Shown piece after piece: positions 5,817-12,166 of a DNA stretch of 14,204 nucleotides. How positions within the stretch are numbered: the first letter of the stretch is position 1; each line of letters opens with the position of its first letter. The position numbers and the translations under genes are program-made. The stretch is from Thermohalobaculum sp035512995 (GTDB lineage: Bacteria > Pseudomonadota > Alphaproteobacteria > Rhodobacterales > Rhodobacteraceae). Below the pieces are notes generated by a model. The model did not search any database and was not told where the DNA came from. It saw only the letters and a program-made list of their open reading frames with translations. The stretch spans positions 1-14,204 of the forward strand of contig DATKCY010000331.1 in the NCBI GenBank assembly GCA_035512995.1, written 5' to 3'.

Positions 5817-6677
5817 TCACGCCACCCGGTCACCCAGCGCCGCGATGTGCCGCGCCGCGTCGCGGGCATCGACCTCGGCCTCGCGCACCAGCCAGTCGAA
5901 ATGGCGCGCAAGCGAGCGCACGCGCCCGGCTTCGCGGAACGCCAGGTAGAAGCGGCCGACATAGATCACGCCGATCAGCGGGCCGAACACCGTCACCGGC
6001 GCGCTGAACACCCGGCGCGCGTCGAACAGGAACAGCCGGAGCGTCGGGTAGAACGACGCGCACCGCGCCGCCAGCAGGGAAAGCTGCTCGCGCCGCGCCT
6101 CGGCCGGCAGCCCCTTCCAGTAGCCCGCGCCGGCGGCGAAGGCGTCGAGCTCGCCAAGCGACATCGCGAGCTCGAAGTCCGATGTCCCGGCGTTCAGCTC
6201 GTTCACCCGGTCGCGCATCGCCCCGATCGCCTGGTCGGGCGTGACGCCGAGGAACGCGTCGTACTCCCAGCGCATCACCGCCTCGGTCTTGAGCAAGTCG
6301 GGCAGCGAGGCCGGCACGTGGCGGATCTTGTAGCCCGCCGCCTCGCGCTGCCAGGCGAGAAGCTGCTCGTCCACGACCGTGCGCTCCGCCTCGCTGAGGC
6401 TCACCACCGCCTCGAGCAGCTTTCCCGGCCGCTCGGGCCGGTCGGTCAGGCTCAGCAGCCAATCGCTGCTGACGCCCAGGACCTGCGCGCAGTCCGCCGC
6501 GAGCTGCGCGTTCGGCAACCGCGGCTCGGCCGAGCCGAGAAGCTGCGAGACCGTCGAGCGGTCGACCCCGACGGCCCGCGCCAGGGCGCTCTGCGACAGG
6601 CCCGCCCGCTCGACCGCCGCAGCGAGCCGGGTGCGGAACGCCGCGGCGCGGTCGCGTTTGTCGATCAGACTCAACAT
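5817..6677 (-). CDS. XRE-family transcriptional regulator with DUF5753-like C-terminal domain
   Basis: A 286-residue predicted DNA-binding regulator. Residues about 12-72 are a Cro/C1-type helix-turn-helix: FRTRLAAAVERAGLSQSALA, then AVGVDRSTVSQLLGS as the recognition helix region, ending VLGVSSDWLLSLTD. The C-terminal two thirds has the pattern LPDLLKTEAVMRWEYDAF, a conserved central acidic helix, LRLFLFDARRVFSAPVTVFGP, IYVGRFYL, and a terminal helix FDWLVREAEV. By eye this order resembles DUF5753, a ligand or partner-sensing domain best known behind HTH domains in Actinobacteria; I cannot confirm it without a profile search. The gene is divergent from the DUF2061 gene, with a palindrome in the 112-base gap that could be an autoregulatory operator. 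No clear ribosome binding site precedes the ATG, and a TAGTAT just upstream would allow a nearly leaderless transcript. Targets unknown. Confidence 0.8.
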   Translation of the reverse strand: MLSLIDKRDRAAAFRTRLAAAVERAGLSQSALARAVGVDRSTVSQLLGSAEPRLPNAQLAADCAQVLGVSSDWLLSLTDRPERPGKLLEAVVSLSEAERTVVDEQLLAWQREAAGYKIRHVPASLPDLLKTEAVMRWEYDAFLGVTPDQAIGAMRDRVNELNAGTSDFELAMSLGELDAFAAGAGYWKGLPAEARREQLSLLAARCASFYPTLRLFLFDARRVFSAPVTVFGPLIGVIYVGRFYLAFREAGRVRSLARHFDWLVREAEVDARDAARHIAALGDRVA

Positions 6678-6690
6678 TGCCGAATACTAT

Positions 6691-6701
6691 CACCAATGGT
6701 G
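6691..6701. promoter_or_regulatory. Candidate operator CACCA-A-TGGTG
   Basis: A perfect 5+1+5 palindrome lies 14 bases upstream of the XRE regulator start. It is nested inside a looser inverted pair, TGCCGAATAC (6678-6687) and GAATACGGCA (6716-6725), matching at 8 of 10 positions. Its place in the divergent interval suits autoregulation by the neighbouring HTH protein; binding is inferred only. Confidence 0.35.
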
Positions 6702-6789
6702 GCAGACCGCAGCGTGAATACGGCATTCCTGAACGCCGGCGGCGGTGCTAGCCGGAGCGGGCAGCGACGCCCGAGCAGGAACCGGAGGA

Positions 6790-6999
6790 ATGGAAACGAA
6801 TCGCCGCACGCTCGCCAAGGCCGTGACCTACCAGCTCATGGGGCTGGCGGTGATGACCGGGCTCGGCACGCTCTTCACCGGCTCGGCCGGGGCCGGCGGC
6901 GCGCTGGCGCTCATGTCGGCGGCGATCGGCGCCGTCGGCTACATCCTGCACGAGAAGCTGTGGACGATGGTCCACTGGGGACGGCGTCCCGACGCTTAG
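6790..6999 (+). CDS. DUF2061 small membrane protein
   Basis: A 69-residue protein of the DUF2061 family, recognised by the opening METNRRTLAKAVTYQLMGL and the ending ILHEKLWTMVHWGRRPDA. Two membrane segments are predicted, about 13-30 and 33-51. The family is widespread in proteobacteria and sometimes fused to other domains; its function is unknown. The chosen ATG at 6790 matches the family start. Its ribosome binding site is unusual: GGAGG ends one base before the ATG, while an AGGA at 6777-6780 has a better 9-base spacing. It is divergent from the XRE regulator, which might control it, and convergent with ubiK, 48 bases away. Confidence 0.85.
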   Translation: METNRRTLAKAVTYQLMGLAVMTGLGTLFTGSAGAGGALALMSAAIGAVGYILHEKLWTMVHWGRRPDA

Positions 7000-7047
7000 T
7001 CCAGGAGGATTCGGGCGGAGTCGCCCCCGCCCGCCGCGCCGCCCCCG

Positions 7048-7299
7048 TCAGTCGCCCGCGTGCTTCGCCTCGAGCGCCTCGATCCGGGCGCGCAGCGCGT
7101 CGTTCTCCTCCCGCGCCCGCGTCGCCATCTCGCGGACCGCGTCGAACTCCTCGCGCGTCACCAGGTTCGAATCGGCCATCCAGCGCTCGAACCAGCCGCG
7201 CATCGCGGTCTCGGCCTCGTCGCGCACGCCGTGCGCCAGGCCGGCGGCATTGGTGAAAAGCTGGCCGAGGTCGTCGAAGACCTTGCTCCGGGTCTGCAT
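7048..7299 (-). CDS. ubiK: UbiK family accessory factor (BMFP domain)
   Basis: An 83-residue protein of the BMFP/YqiC family. It has an amphipathic N-terminal helix (MQTRSKVFDDLGQLFTNAAG), a central WFERWMADSNLVTREEFDAV typical of the family, and a C-terminal coiled coil (about 55-80: REMATRAREENDALRARIEA). In gammaproteobacteria UbiK supports ubiquinone synthesis by working with the UbiJ lipid-binding factor and shows membrane-fusogenic behaviour; in alphaproteobacteria the role is inferred from homology. The ATG at 7299 has GGGAGAG upstream; longer forms from 7449 or 7312 run into the promoter region. The gene is divergent from lgt, a neighbourhood I recognise from Rhodobacterales. Confidence 0.85.
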   Translation of the reverse strand: MQTRSKVFDDLGQLFTNAAGLAHGVRDEAETAMRGWFERWMADSNLVTREEFDAVREMATRAREENDALRARIEALEAKHAGD

Positions 7300-7332
7300 G
7301 CGTCTCTCCCATGGCTGCACGGCAGGGTCCCG

Positions 7333-7363
7333 ATCATATGAGCGCCCGCCGCCGGCCGGGCAA
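7333..7363 (-). promoter_or_regulatory. Predicted ubiK promoter
   Basis: On the minus strand TTGCCC (7363-7358) and TATGAT (7338-7333) are separated by 19 bases. The -10 matches the consensus at 5 of 6 positions but the spacer is long. The predicted leader is about 27 bases. Confidence 0.4.
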
Positions 7364-7369
7364 GGCGGC

Positions 7370-7398
7370 TTGACAACCGCGCCCCGCCCCCACGACAC
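7370..7398 (+). promoter_or_regulatory. Predicted lgt operon promoter
   Basis: A perfect TTGACA at 7370-7375 lies 6 bases from the -35 of the divergent ubiK promoter. With a 17-base spacer the -10 would be CGACAC (7393-7398), which is poor but of a kind tolerated in GC-rich alphaproteobacteria. The predicted leader is about 23 bases. Confidence 0.4.
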
Positions 7399-7427
7399 GG
7401 GGGGCCGACCCAGCGACGGCGCCCGGC

Positions 7428-8273
7428 ATGATCCCACGGCTGATCCCATACCCGGACATCGACCCGACGATCGTCGCCGTCTCGCTCGGCGGCGTCGAGC
7501 TGGCGCTCCGCTGGTACGCCCTCGCCTACATCGCCGGGCTCCTGCTCGGCTGGTGGCTGATCGTGCGGCTGGTCCGGCGCCCGGCGCTCTGGCCCGCGGA
7601 CACGCCGCCGATGACGCCGAAGGAGCCCGAGGACCTGCTGACCTGGATGACGCTCGGCGTGATCCTCGGCGGCCGGCTCGGCTTCGTCCTGTTCTACAAC
7701 CCCGGCCACTACTGGGCCAATCCCGGCGACATCCTGAAGATCTGGGAGGGGGGCATGTCCTTCCACGGCGGCTTCCTCGGCGTCGCCGTCGCGCTCGTCC
7801 TCTGGACGCGCATCAAGCGCCTGCCGCTCCTCCAGGTCGCGGACGCGGTGGCGCTGGTCGCCCCCGTCGGCCTCTTCTTCGGCCGCGTCGCGAACTTCAT
7901 CAACGGCGAGCTCTGGGGGCGCACGACCGACGTGCCCTGGGCGATGGTCTTCCCGGGCGCGGGCCCCGAGCCGCGCCACCCCAGCCAGCTCTACGAGGCA
8001 GCCCTCGAGGGGCTGGTGCTCGGCGCCGTCATGTGGTGGCTCGCGCTGTCGCGCGGCTGGCTGAAGCACCCGGGGCGGATGGTCGGCCTCTTCTTCCTCG
8101 GCTACGGCCTCGCGCGGAGCGTGGTCGAGAACTACCGGCAGTGGGACCCGCAGCTCGGCTACGTCGTCGAGTGGGGCTGGGGCGGGCTCACGATGGGCCA
8201 GATCCTGTCGCTGCCGATGATCGCGGTCGGCCTCGCCTTCCTCCTCCTCGCGCGCCGCGCGCAGCCCGGCTGA
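7428..8273 (+). CDS. lgt: Prolipoprotein diacylglyceryl transferase
   Basis: A 281-residue polytopic inner-membrane enzyme. It transfers diacylglycerol from phosphatidylglycerol to the lipobox cysteine of prolipoproteins, the first step of lipoprotein maturation. Seen: RWYALAYIAG (Tyr30), GGRLGFVLFYNP, GGMSFHGGFLG with His113, the Lgt signature GRVANFINGELWGR with Arg153, Asn156 and Glu161, and PRHPSQLYEA. These residues keep a constant +10 offset from E. coli His103, Arg143, Asn146 and Glu151, so the active site is intact. About seven membrane segments are visible. The ATG at 7428 gives the normal N-terminus, although no strong ribosome binding site precedes it. It starts an operon with midA (5-base gap) and pgeF. 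Confidence 0.97.
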   Translation: MIPRLIPYPDIDPTIVAVSLGGVELALRWYALAYIAGLLLGWWLIVRLVRRPALWPADTPPMTPKEPEDLLTWMTLGVILGGRLGFVLFYNPGHYWANPGDILKIWEGGMSFHGGFLGVAVALVLWTRIKRLPLLQVADAVALVAPVGLFFGRVANFINGELWGRTTDVPWAMVFPGAGPEPRHPSQLYEAALEGLVLGAVMWWLALSRGWLKHPGRMVGLFFLGYGLARSVVENYRQWDPQLGYVVEWGWGGLTMGQILSLPMIAVGLAFLLLARRAQPG

Positions 8274-8278
8274 GGGGC

Positions 8279-9325
8279 ATGACGGCGCTCCGCCGGATCA
8301 TCGCCCGCCAGATCCGGGCGAGCGGGCCGATGACGGTCGCGGACTACATGGCGGTCTGCCTCTCCCACCCCCGGCACGGCTACTACGCGACCCGCGATCC
8401 CTTCGGCGCCGCGGGCGACTTCACGACCGCGCCCGAGATCAGCCAGATGTTTGGCGAGATGGTCGGCCTCTGGCTCGCCGAACGCTGGCAGGTCATCGGC
8501 TGCCCGGCGCCGGTCCGCCTGGTCGAGCTCGGGCCCGGCCGCGGCACGCTGATGGCCGACGTCCTGCGCACCGCCCGGCGCGTGCCCGGCTGGCTCGAGG
8601 CGGCCGACCCCTGGCTGGTCGAGACCTCGCCCACCCTCCGCGCCCTCCAGGCCGAGCGCGTGCCCCGCGCCCGGTGGGCGGACAGCATCGAGGCGGTGCC
8701 GGAGGGCCCGCTCCTCCTCGTCGCCAACGAGTTCTTCGACGCCCTGCCCGTCCGCCAGTTCCTGCGGAGCGCGCAGGGCTGGCGCGAGACGCTCGTCGGC
8801 CTCGACGGCGAGGCGCTGGCCTGGGGTCTCTCCGACCCGCTGCCGGAGCGCGGGCTCCCGGCGGATCTCGACTGGCGCGAGGTCAGTCCCTCGGCCGAGC
8901 ACGTCGCGGCCGCGGTCGCGCGGCGCATCGGCGCGCACGGCGGCGCGGCGCTCGTGATCGACTACGGCTACACCGCCGCCGACCGGCCGCCGGGCCCGAC
9001 GCTGCAGGCGGTGCGCGGCCACGCCCGCGCCGAGCCCCTTGCCGAGCCCGGCGAGGCGGACCTGACCTGGCTGCCCGACTTCGACTGGCTCGGCCGCGCC
9101 TTCGCGCCGCTTGCCACCGCCACCACGACGCAGGGCGCCTTCCTCCGCCGCCTCGGCATCGGCGCCCGCGCCGAGGCGCTGGCGCGCGCGGCGCCGGACA
9201 GCGCCGGCACCGTCGCCGATGCGCTCGAGCGCCTTGCAGGCCCCGGAATGGGCGATAGCTTCAGGGTGCTCGCGGCGTGGCCCGACGGCGCCCCTGCACC
9301 CCCCGGCTTCGAGGACGTCGCATGA
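8279..9325 (+). CDS. MidA/NDUFAF7-family SAM-dependent methyltransferase
   Basis: A 348-residue class I SAM-dependent methyltransferase of the MidA/NDUFAF7 family (formerly DUF185). Seen: HGYYATRDPFGAAGDFTTAPEIS cut by family landmarks at about 33-55 (GDFTTAPEISQMFGEM), the SAM-binding loop VELGPGRGTLMADVL (Glu83 to about 96), LLVANEFFDALPVRQF around 145-160, and LVIDYGYT. The human homologue methylates an arginine of complex I subunit NDUFS2 during assembly; the same role for bacterial members is plausible but inferred. The ATG at 8279 follows the lgt stop by 5 bases, with GAGGGG overlapping that stop as ribosome binding site. Its stop overlaps the pgeF start in an ATGA, showing translational coupling in the operon. 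Confidence 0.92.
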   Translation: MTALRRIIARQIRASGPMTVADYMAVCLSHPRHGYYATRDPFGAAGDFTTAPEISQMFGEMVGLWLAERWQVIGCPAPVRLVELGPGRGTLMADVLRTARRVPGWLEAADPWLVETSPTLRALQAERVPRARWADSIEAVPEGPLLLVANEFFDALPVRQFLRSAQGWRETLVGLDGEALAWGLSDPLPERGLPADLDWREVSPSAEHVAAAVARRIGAHGGAALVIDYGYTAADRPPGPTLQAVRGHARAEPLAEPGEADLTWLPDFDWLGRAFAPLATATTTQGAFLRRLGIGARAEALARAAPDSAGTVADALERLAGPGMGDSFRVLAAWPDGAPAPPGFEDVA

Positions 9326-10068
9326 ATCCGATCCTGAGCGAGACCCTCCGACACGTCGCCCACGGCTTCTACACGCGCGAGGGCGGCGTGTCAGAGGGCA
9401 TCTTCGAGAGCCTCAACTGCGGCATGGGCAGCGGCGACGACGCCGACGCGGTCGCCGAGAACCGCGAGCGCCTGCGCCGCGACATGGGCGCGGACGCGCT
9501 CGTCTCGGTCCACCAGTACCACAGCGACCAGGTGGTCGAGGTCGACCGCGACTGGGGCCGCGACCGGCCGAAGGCCGACGCCATGGTCTGCCGCACGCCC
9601 GGAATGGCCATCGGCATCCTGACCGCCGACTGCGCGCCGGTGCTGCTCGCCGACGCCGAAGGCGGGGTCGTCGGCGCGGCGCACGCGGGCTGGAAGGGCG
9701 CGCTCGGCGGCGTGCTCGAGGCCGTGATCGAGGCGATGATCGCCCGCGGCGCCCGGCGCGAGCGCATCGCCGCCGCGGTCGGGCCGCTGATCAGCCAGCC
9801 CGCCTACGAGGTCGGCCCCGAGTTCGTCGAGCAGTTCGTCGACGAGGACCCGGGCTTCGGCCGCTTCTTCTCGGGCGGCCGCGAGGACCGCGCACAGTTC
9901 GATCTCGCCGGCTTCTGCCTCTCGCGCCTGCGCGAGGCGGGGATCGCCGACGCCGGATGGACCGGCCATTGCACCTACCGCGACCCCGGGCGCTTCTTCA
10001 GCTACCGTCGCGCGACGCACGAGGGCGGACGCGACTACGGCCGGCTCTGCGCCGCCATCATGCTCTGA
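9322..10068 (+). CDS. pgeF: PgeF, peptidoglycan editing factor (YfiH/laccase-domain family)
   Basis: A 248-residue protein of the YfiH/DUF152 family, often annotated as polyphenol oxidase or laccase-domain protein. E. coli PgeF removes muropeptide precursors wrongly carrying L-Ser in place of L-Ala; related proteins show purine nucleoside phosphorylase or adenosine deaminase activity. Seen: HGFYTREGGVSEGIFESLN, SVHQYHSDQV with His67, LTADCAPVLL with Cys104, and AAHAGWKGAL with His121. The His-Cys-His zinc triad is therefore complete and correctly spaced. Also seen are GPLISQPAYEVGPEF and a C-terminal CTYRDPGRFFSYRR. The ATG at 9322 overlaps the midA stop by 4 bases. Together with lgt, the operon links envelope lipoprotein maturation and peptidoglycan quality control. 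Confidence 0.93.
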   Translation: MNPILSETLRHVAHGFYTREGGVSEGIFESLNCGMGSGDDADAVAENRERLRRDMGADALVSVHQYHSDQVVEVDRDWGRDRPKADAMVCRTPGMAIGILTADCAPVLLADAEGGVVGAAHAGWKGALGGVLEAVIEAMIARGARRERIAAAVGPLISQPAYEVGPEFVEQFVDEDPGFGRFFSGGREDRAQFDLAGFCLSRLREAGIADAGWTGHCTYRDPGRFFSYRRATHEGGRDYGRLCAAIML

Positions 10069-10084
10069 GCCTTGCGATCGCGGG

Positions 10085-10111
10085 CAATCCCGACAATATC
10101 CGTAGGGATTG
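10085..10111. promoter_or_regulatory. Inverted repeat CAATCCC-N13-GGGATTG overlapping a -35-like box
   Basis: CAATCCC (10085-10091) and GGGATTG (10105-10111) are perfect 7-base arms. The right arm runs into TTGACG (10109-10114), a good -35 candidate; the -10 17 to 18 bases on is poor (CTTGGC/TTGGCT). It lies between pgeF and the Bfd-like gene and could be an operator for the iron-storage pair. It does not match the Irr or RirA patterns I know. Confidence 0.35.
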
Positions 10112-10242
10112 ACGCCGCCCGCCGAATCGCGCTTGGCTGATCCGGAACCAGGGCAGTGCCCGGAAGGATGACGAGGACGATCAATGCGAGCGCCCCGCAG
10201 GCCCGCGGACAATCGTACAGGCGACGGCAGGGGAGGCCGGCG

Positions 10243-10584
10243 ATGATCGTCTGCTCCTGCGCCCGCATCTCGTCCGGAGACATCCGCCGCGCGGTCGACT
10301 GGATGCGCGCGGCCGACGCGGATGCCGTGCTCACTCCCGGCAAGGTCTACCGCGCGCTCGGCAAGCGGCCAGCCTGCGGCGGTTGCCTCGACCTCTTCGT
10401 GCGCCAGCTTCATCTGCCACGGGACGGCCCGCTGCCGGCCGAGCTGCAAGGTCTGAGAAACACCCTGGGGGAGGAGCGGCGACATGAAGGGCGACGCCAA
10501 GGTCATCGAGTATCTGAACGCGGCTCTGCGCAGCGAGCTGACGGCGATGAGCCAGTACTGGCTGCACTTCCGGCTGCAGAATGA
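10243..10584 (+). CDS. bfd: Bfd-like (2Fe-2S)-binding protein
   Basis: A small ferredoxin of the BFD-like family: the first 50 residues hold Cys4-x-Cys6 (IVCSCARIS) and Cys45-x2-Cys48 (ACGGC), the four cluster ligands, with TPGKVYRALGKRP before the second pair. Bfd passes electrons to bacterioferritin so that stored Fe(III) can be released. The direct downstream neighbour is bacterioferritin, which supports this. The ATG at 10243 has GGGAGG 6 bases upstream and matches the family start; the ATG at 10156 would add a non-homologous leader. The frame stays open to 10584, giving 113 residues and overlapping bfr by 101 bases; its tail (HEGRRQGHRVSERGSAQRAD...) is basic and low in conserved character. 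The E. coli protein is 64 residues. Confidence 0.85.
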   Translation: MIVCSCARISSGDIRRAVDWMRAADADAVLTPGKVYRALGKRPACGGCLDLFVRQLHLPRDGPLPAELQGLRNTLGEERRHEGRRQGHRVSERGSAQRADGDEPVLAALPAAE

Positions 10585-10975
10585 CTGGGGCTACGGCCGC
10601 CTCGCCAAGGCATCGCGCGAGGAGTCGATCGAGGAGATGCACCACGCGGACAAGTTGATCGACCGCATCATCTTCCTCGAGGGCCATCCGAACCTGCAGA
10701 CGCTCGACCCGCTCCGCATCGGCGAGAATGTGCGCGAGACGCTGGAGTGCGACCTCGCGGCCGAGCACGACGCGCGCAAGCTCTACATCGAGGCGCGCGA
10801 CCACTGCGAGAAGGTCAGCGACTACATCTCCAAGAACCTGTTCGAGGAGCTGATCGCCGACGAGGAGGGTCACATCGACCACCTCGAGACGCAGCTCAGC
10901 CTGATGGGCGACATCGGCGACCAGAACTACGGCCAGCTCAACGCCGTGCCCTCGGACGAGGCGGAGGACGGCTGA
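10484..10975 (+). CDS. bfr: Bacterioferritin
   Basis: A 163-residue haem-containing ferritin that oxidises Fe(II) and stores the mineral in a 24-subunit shell. All ferroxidase ligands are at the usual positions: Glu18, Glu51, His54, Glu94, Glu127 and His130. Met52, the axial haem ligand at the two-fold interface, is present, which separates it from non-haem ferritins. The four-helix pattern and length are typical, with a slightly extended acidic tail (PSDEAEDG). The start is preceded by GGGGGAGGAG (10467-10476), a strong ribosome binding site located inside the upstream bfd frame. Co-expression with the Bfd-like ferredoxin is expected from the overlap. Confidence 0.97.
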   Translation: MKGDAKVIEYLNAALRSELTAMSQYWLHFRLQNDWGYGRLAKASREESIEEMHHADKLIDRIIFLEGHPNLQTLDPLRIGENVRETLECDLAAEHDARKLYIEARDHCEKVSDYISKNLFEELIADEEGHIDHLETQLSLMGDIGDQNYGQLNAVPSDEAEDG

Positions 10976-11088
10976 GCGCACCCCATGCGCCGCTGGCGAG
11001 GTGTCCGCCGCCCCTTCGGCGCGGGGCGCGCGGGCGGCACGCTTGCATGACCTCGCGCGGGCGGCGGCGGCCGGGCAACGGCGGTGCG

Positions 11089-11117
11089 TTGAACGCAGCG
11101 CCCGGAACCGCTACATT
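11089..11117 (+). promoter_or_regulatory. Predicted rsfS-rlmH promoter
   Basis: TTGAAC (11089-11094), a 17-base spacer and TACATT (11112-11117) form a well-spaced sigma-70-type promoter. The predicted start near 11124 gives about 58 bases of leader to the CTG at 11182. The 206-base gap after bfr otherwise holds only GC-rich imperfect hairpin sequence around 11004-11040 with no T-run. Confidence 0.6.
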
Positions 11118-11181
11118 ACCAAGCGTTGAAGCGTTCCGCCGGGCCGTGCAACCGGTGGCGCAAGCAGACGGAGGAACCGAT

Positions 11182-11604
11182 CTGACTGCACAAGTCTTCG
11201 CCGGCGCCGATCGCGCCGAGGCGGCCGGACCGGCACTGACCGGCGGCACGCCAGAGACGGACCAGGAAGCGCTGCTTCCCCTCATCCTGTCATCGCTGGA
11301 CCAGGACGGTGCCGAGGAGGTCGTGACGATCGACCTCCGCGGCAAGTCGCCCGTGGCCGACCACATGGTCGTCGCCTCGGGCCGCTCGACCCGGCACGTC
11401 GCCGCGATCTGCGACAAGCTGATGGAGCGGGTCAAGGACGGCACCGGCCTGCCGGTCCGGACCGAGGGGCTGCAGGCCGCGGACTGGGTGCTGCTCGACG
11501 CGGGCGACGTGATCGTCCATGTCTTCCGGCCCGAGGTCCGCGACTTCTACCAGCTCGAGAAGATGTGGATGGCCGCGCCCGACCGGACCGCGCGGGCGCT
11601 CTGA
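11182..11604 (+). CDS. rsfS: Ribosome silencing factor RsfS
   Basis: RsfS binds ribosomal protein L14 (uL14) and blocks joining of the 30S and 50S subunits, lowering translation during starvation. Family motifs: ALLPLILSSLDQDGAEEVVT, IDLRGKSPVADHMVVASGRS, TRHVAAICDKLMERVK, RTEGLQAADWVLLDAGDVIV and HVFRPEVRDFYQLEKMW. It is followed by rlmH after 10 bases, the usual pairing. The start is uncertain. I place it at CTG 11182 because GGAGG ends 7 bases before it and it gives 140 residues with about 38 before the conserved domain. In-frame GTGs at 11146 and 11155 lack a ribosome binding site, and the ATG at 11047 lies upstream of the predicted promoter. E. coli RsfS has 105 residues, so even the short form has an N-terminal extension. 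Confidence 0.9.
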   Translation: MTAQVFAGADRAEAAGPALTGGTPETDQEALLPLILSSLDQDGAEEVVTIDLRGKSPVADHMVVASGRSTRHVAAICDKLMERVKDGTGLPVRTEGLQAADWVLLDAGDVIVHVFRPEVRDFYQLEKMWMAAPDRTARAL

Positions 11605-11614
11605 GCGCTCGTCG

Positions 11615-12085
11615 GTGAAGGTCACCGTCGCAGCCGTCGGACGGCTGCGCAGGGGCCCCGAGCTCGGCATGGTCGAGCACTATCTGCGCCGCGCCGACGA
11701 CGCGGGCCGCGCCCTCGCGCTCGGGCCCTTCCGGGTCTCCGAGGTCGACGAGCGGAAGGCGCGCTCGGCCCTCGAGCAGTCGCGCCAGCTCGCCGACGCG
11801 GCCCCGGAGGGCGCCCACGTGATCGCGCTCGACGAGCGCGGCAAGACGCTCTCGAGCCCCCAGTTCGCGCACATGCTCGCGACGCTGCGCGACAGCGGCA
11901 CGGGCGAGGCGGTGTTCCTGATCGGCGGCGCCGAGGGCCACGCCGAGGAAGTCCGCGACCGCGCCCACCGCCTGCTCTCGCTCGGGCCGATGGTCTGGCC
12001 GCACATGCTGGCCCGCGTGATGCTGGCCGAGCAGCTCTACCGGGCGGTCTCGATCCTCGGCAACGGCCCCTATCACCGCGGCTGA
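11615..12085 (+). CDS. rlmH: 23S rRNA (pseudouridine1915-N3)-methyltransferase RlmH
   Basis: A 156-residue SPOUT-class methyltransferase that N3-methylates pseudouridine 1915 in helix 69 of 23S rRNA on assembled 70S ribosomes. Seen: the N-terminal KVTVAAVGRLRRGPE, IALDERGKTLSSPQFAHML, the knot motif FLIGGAEGHAEEVRDRA (about 103-119), and the C-terminal GPMVWPHMLARVMLAEQLYR and GNGPYHRG, where the PYH end is diagnostic. The start is the GTG at 11615, chosen because it gives the family N-terminus and nearly the E. coli length of 155; the upstream ATG at 11519 would run inside rsfS. It should be co-transcribed with rsfS. Confidence 0.95.
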   Translation: MKVTVAAVGRLRRGPELGMVEHYLRRADDAGRALALGPFRVSEVDERKARSALEQSRQLADAAPEGAHVIALDERGKTLSSPQFAHMLATLRDSGTGEAVFLIGGAEGHAEEVRDRAHRLLSLGPMVWPHMLARVMLAEQLYRAVSILGNGPYHRG

Positions 12086-12095
12086 GGCGGCCGCC

Positions 12096-12124
12096 TTGTC
12101 TCGCGCCCGCGCCCGCGCTACACC
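12096..12124 (+). promoter_or_regulatory. Predicted gpmI promoter
   Basis: TTGTCT (12096-12101), a 17-base spacer and TACACC (12119-12124) lie in the 81-base gap between rlmH and gpmI. Spacing is ideal but both boxes are only moderate matches. The predicted leader is about 36 bases. Confidence 0.4.
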
Positions 12125-12166
12125 GCGCGCGTTCCCGACACGCCACACCGGAAGCCGCGCCAGCCC

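Noticed and set aside
5742..7256. 504-codon plus-strand frame across the XRE and DUF2061 genes.
   Set aside because: It is antisense to a clear HTH protein and out of frame with DUF2061; composition is arginine-rich without any motif.
9322..10068. Calling pgeF a copper laccase or polyphenol oxidase.
   Set aside because: The His-Cys-His zinc triad and size are those of the YfiH/PgeF family; the four copper-binding motifs of multicopper oxidases are absent.
10156..10242. N-terminal extension of the Bfd-like protein from the ATG at 10156.
   Set aside because: The family begins at MIVCSC, and the GGGAGG site is correctly placed for the ATG at 10243.
11047..11181. Longer RsfS from the ATG at 11047.
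   Set aside because: A well-spaced promoter (11089-11117) lies inside this stretch, the added sequence is unlike the family, and there is no ribosome binding site.
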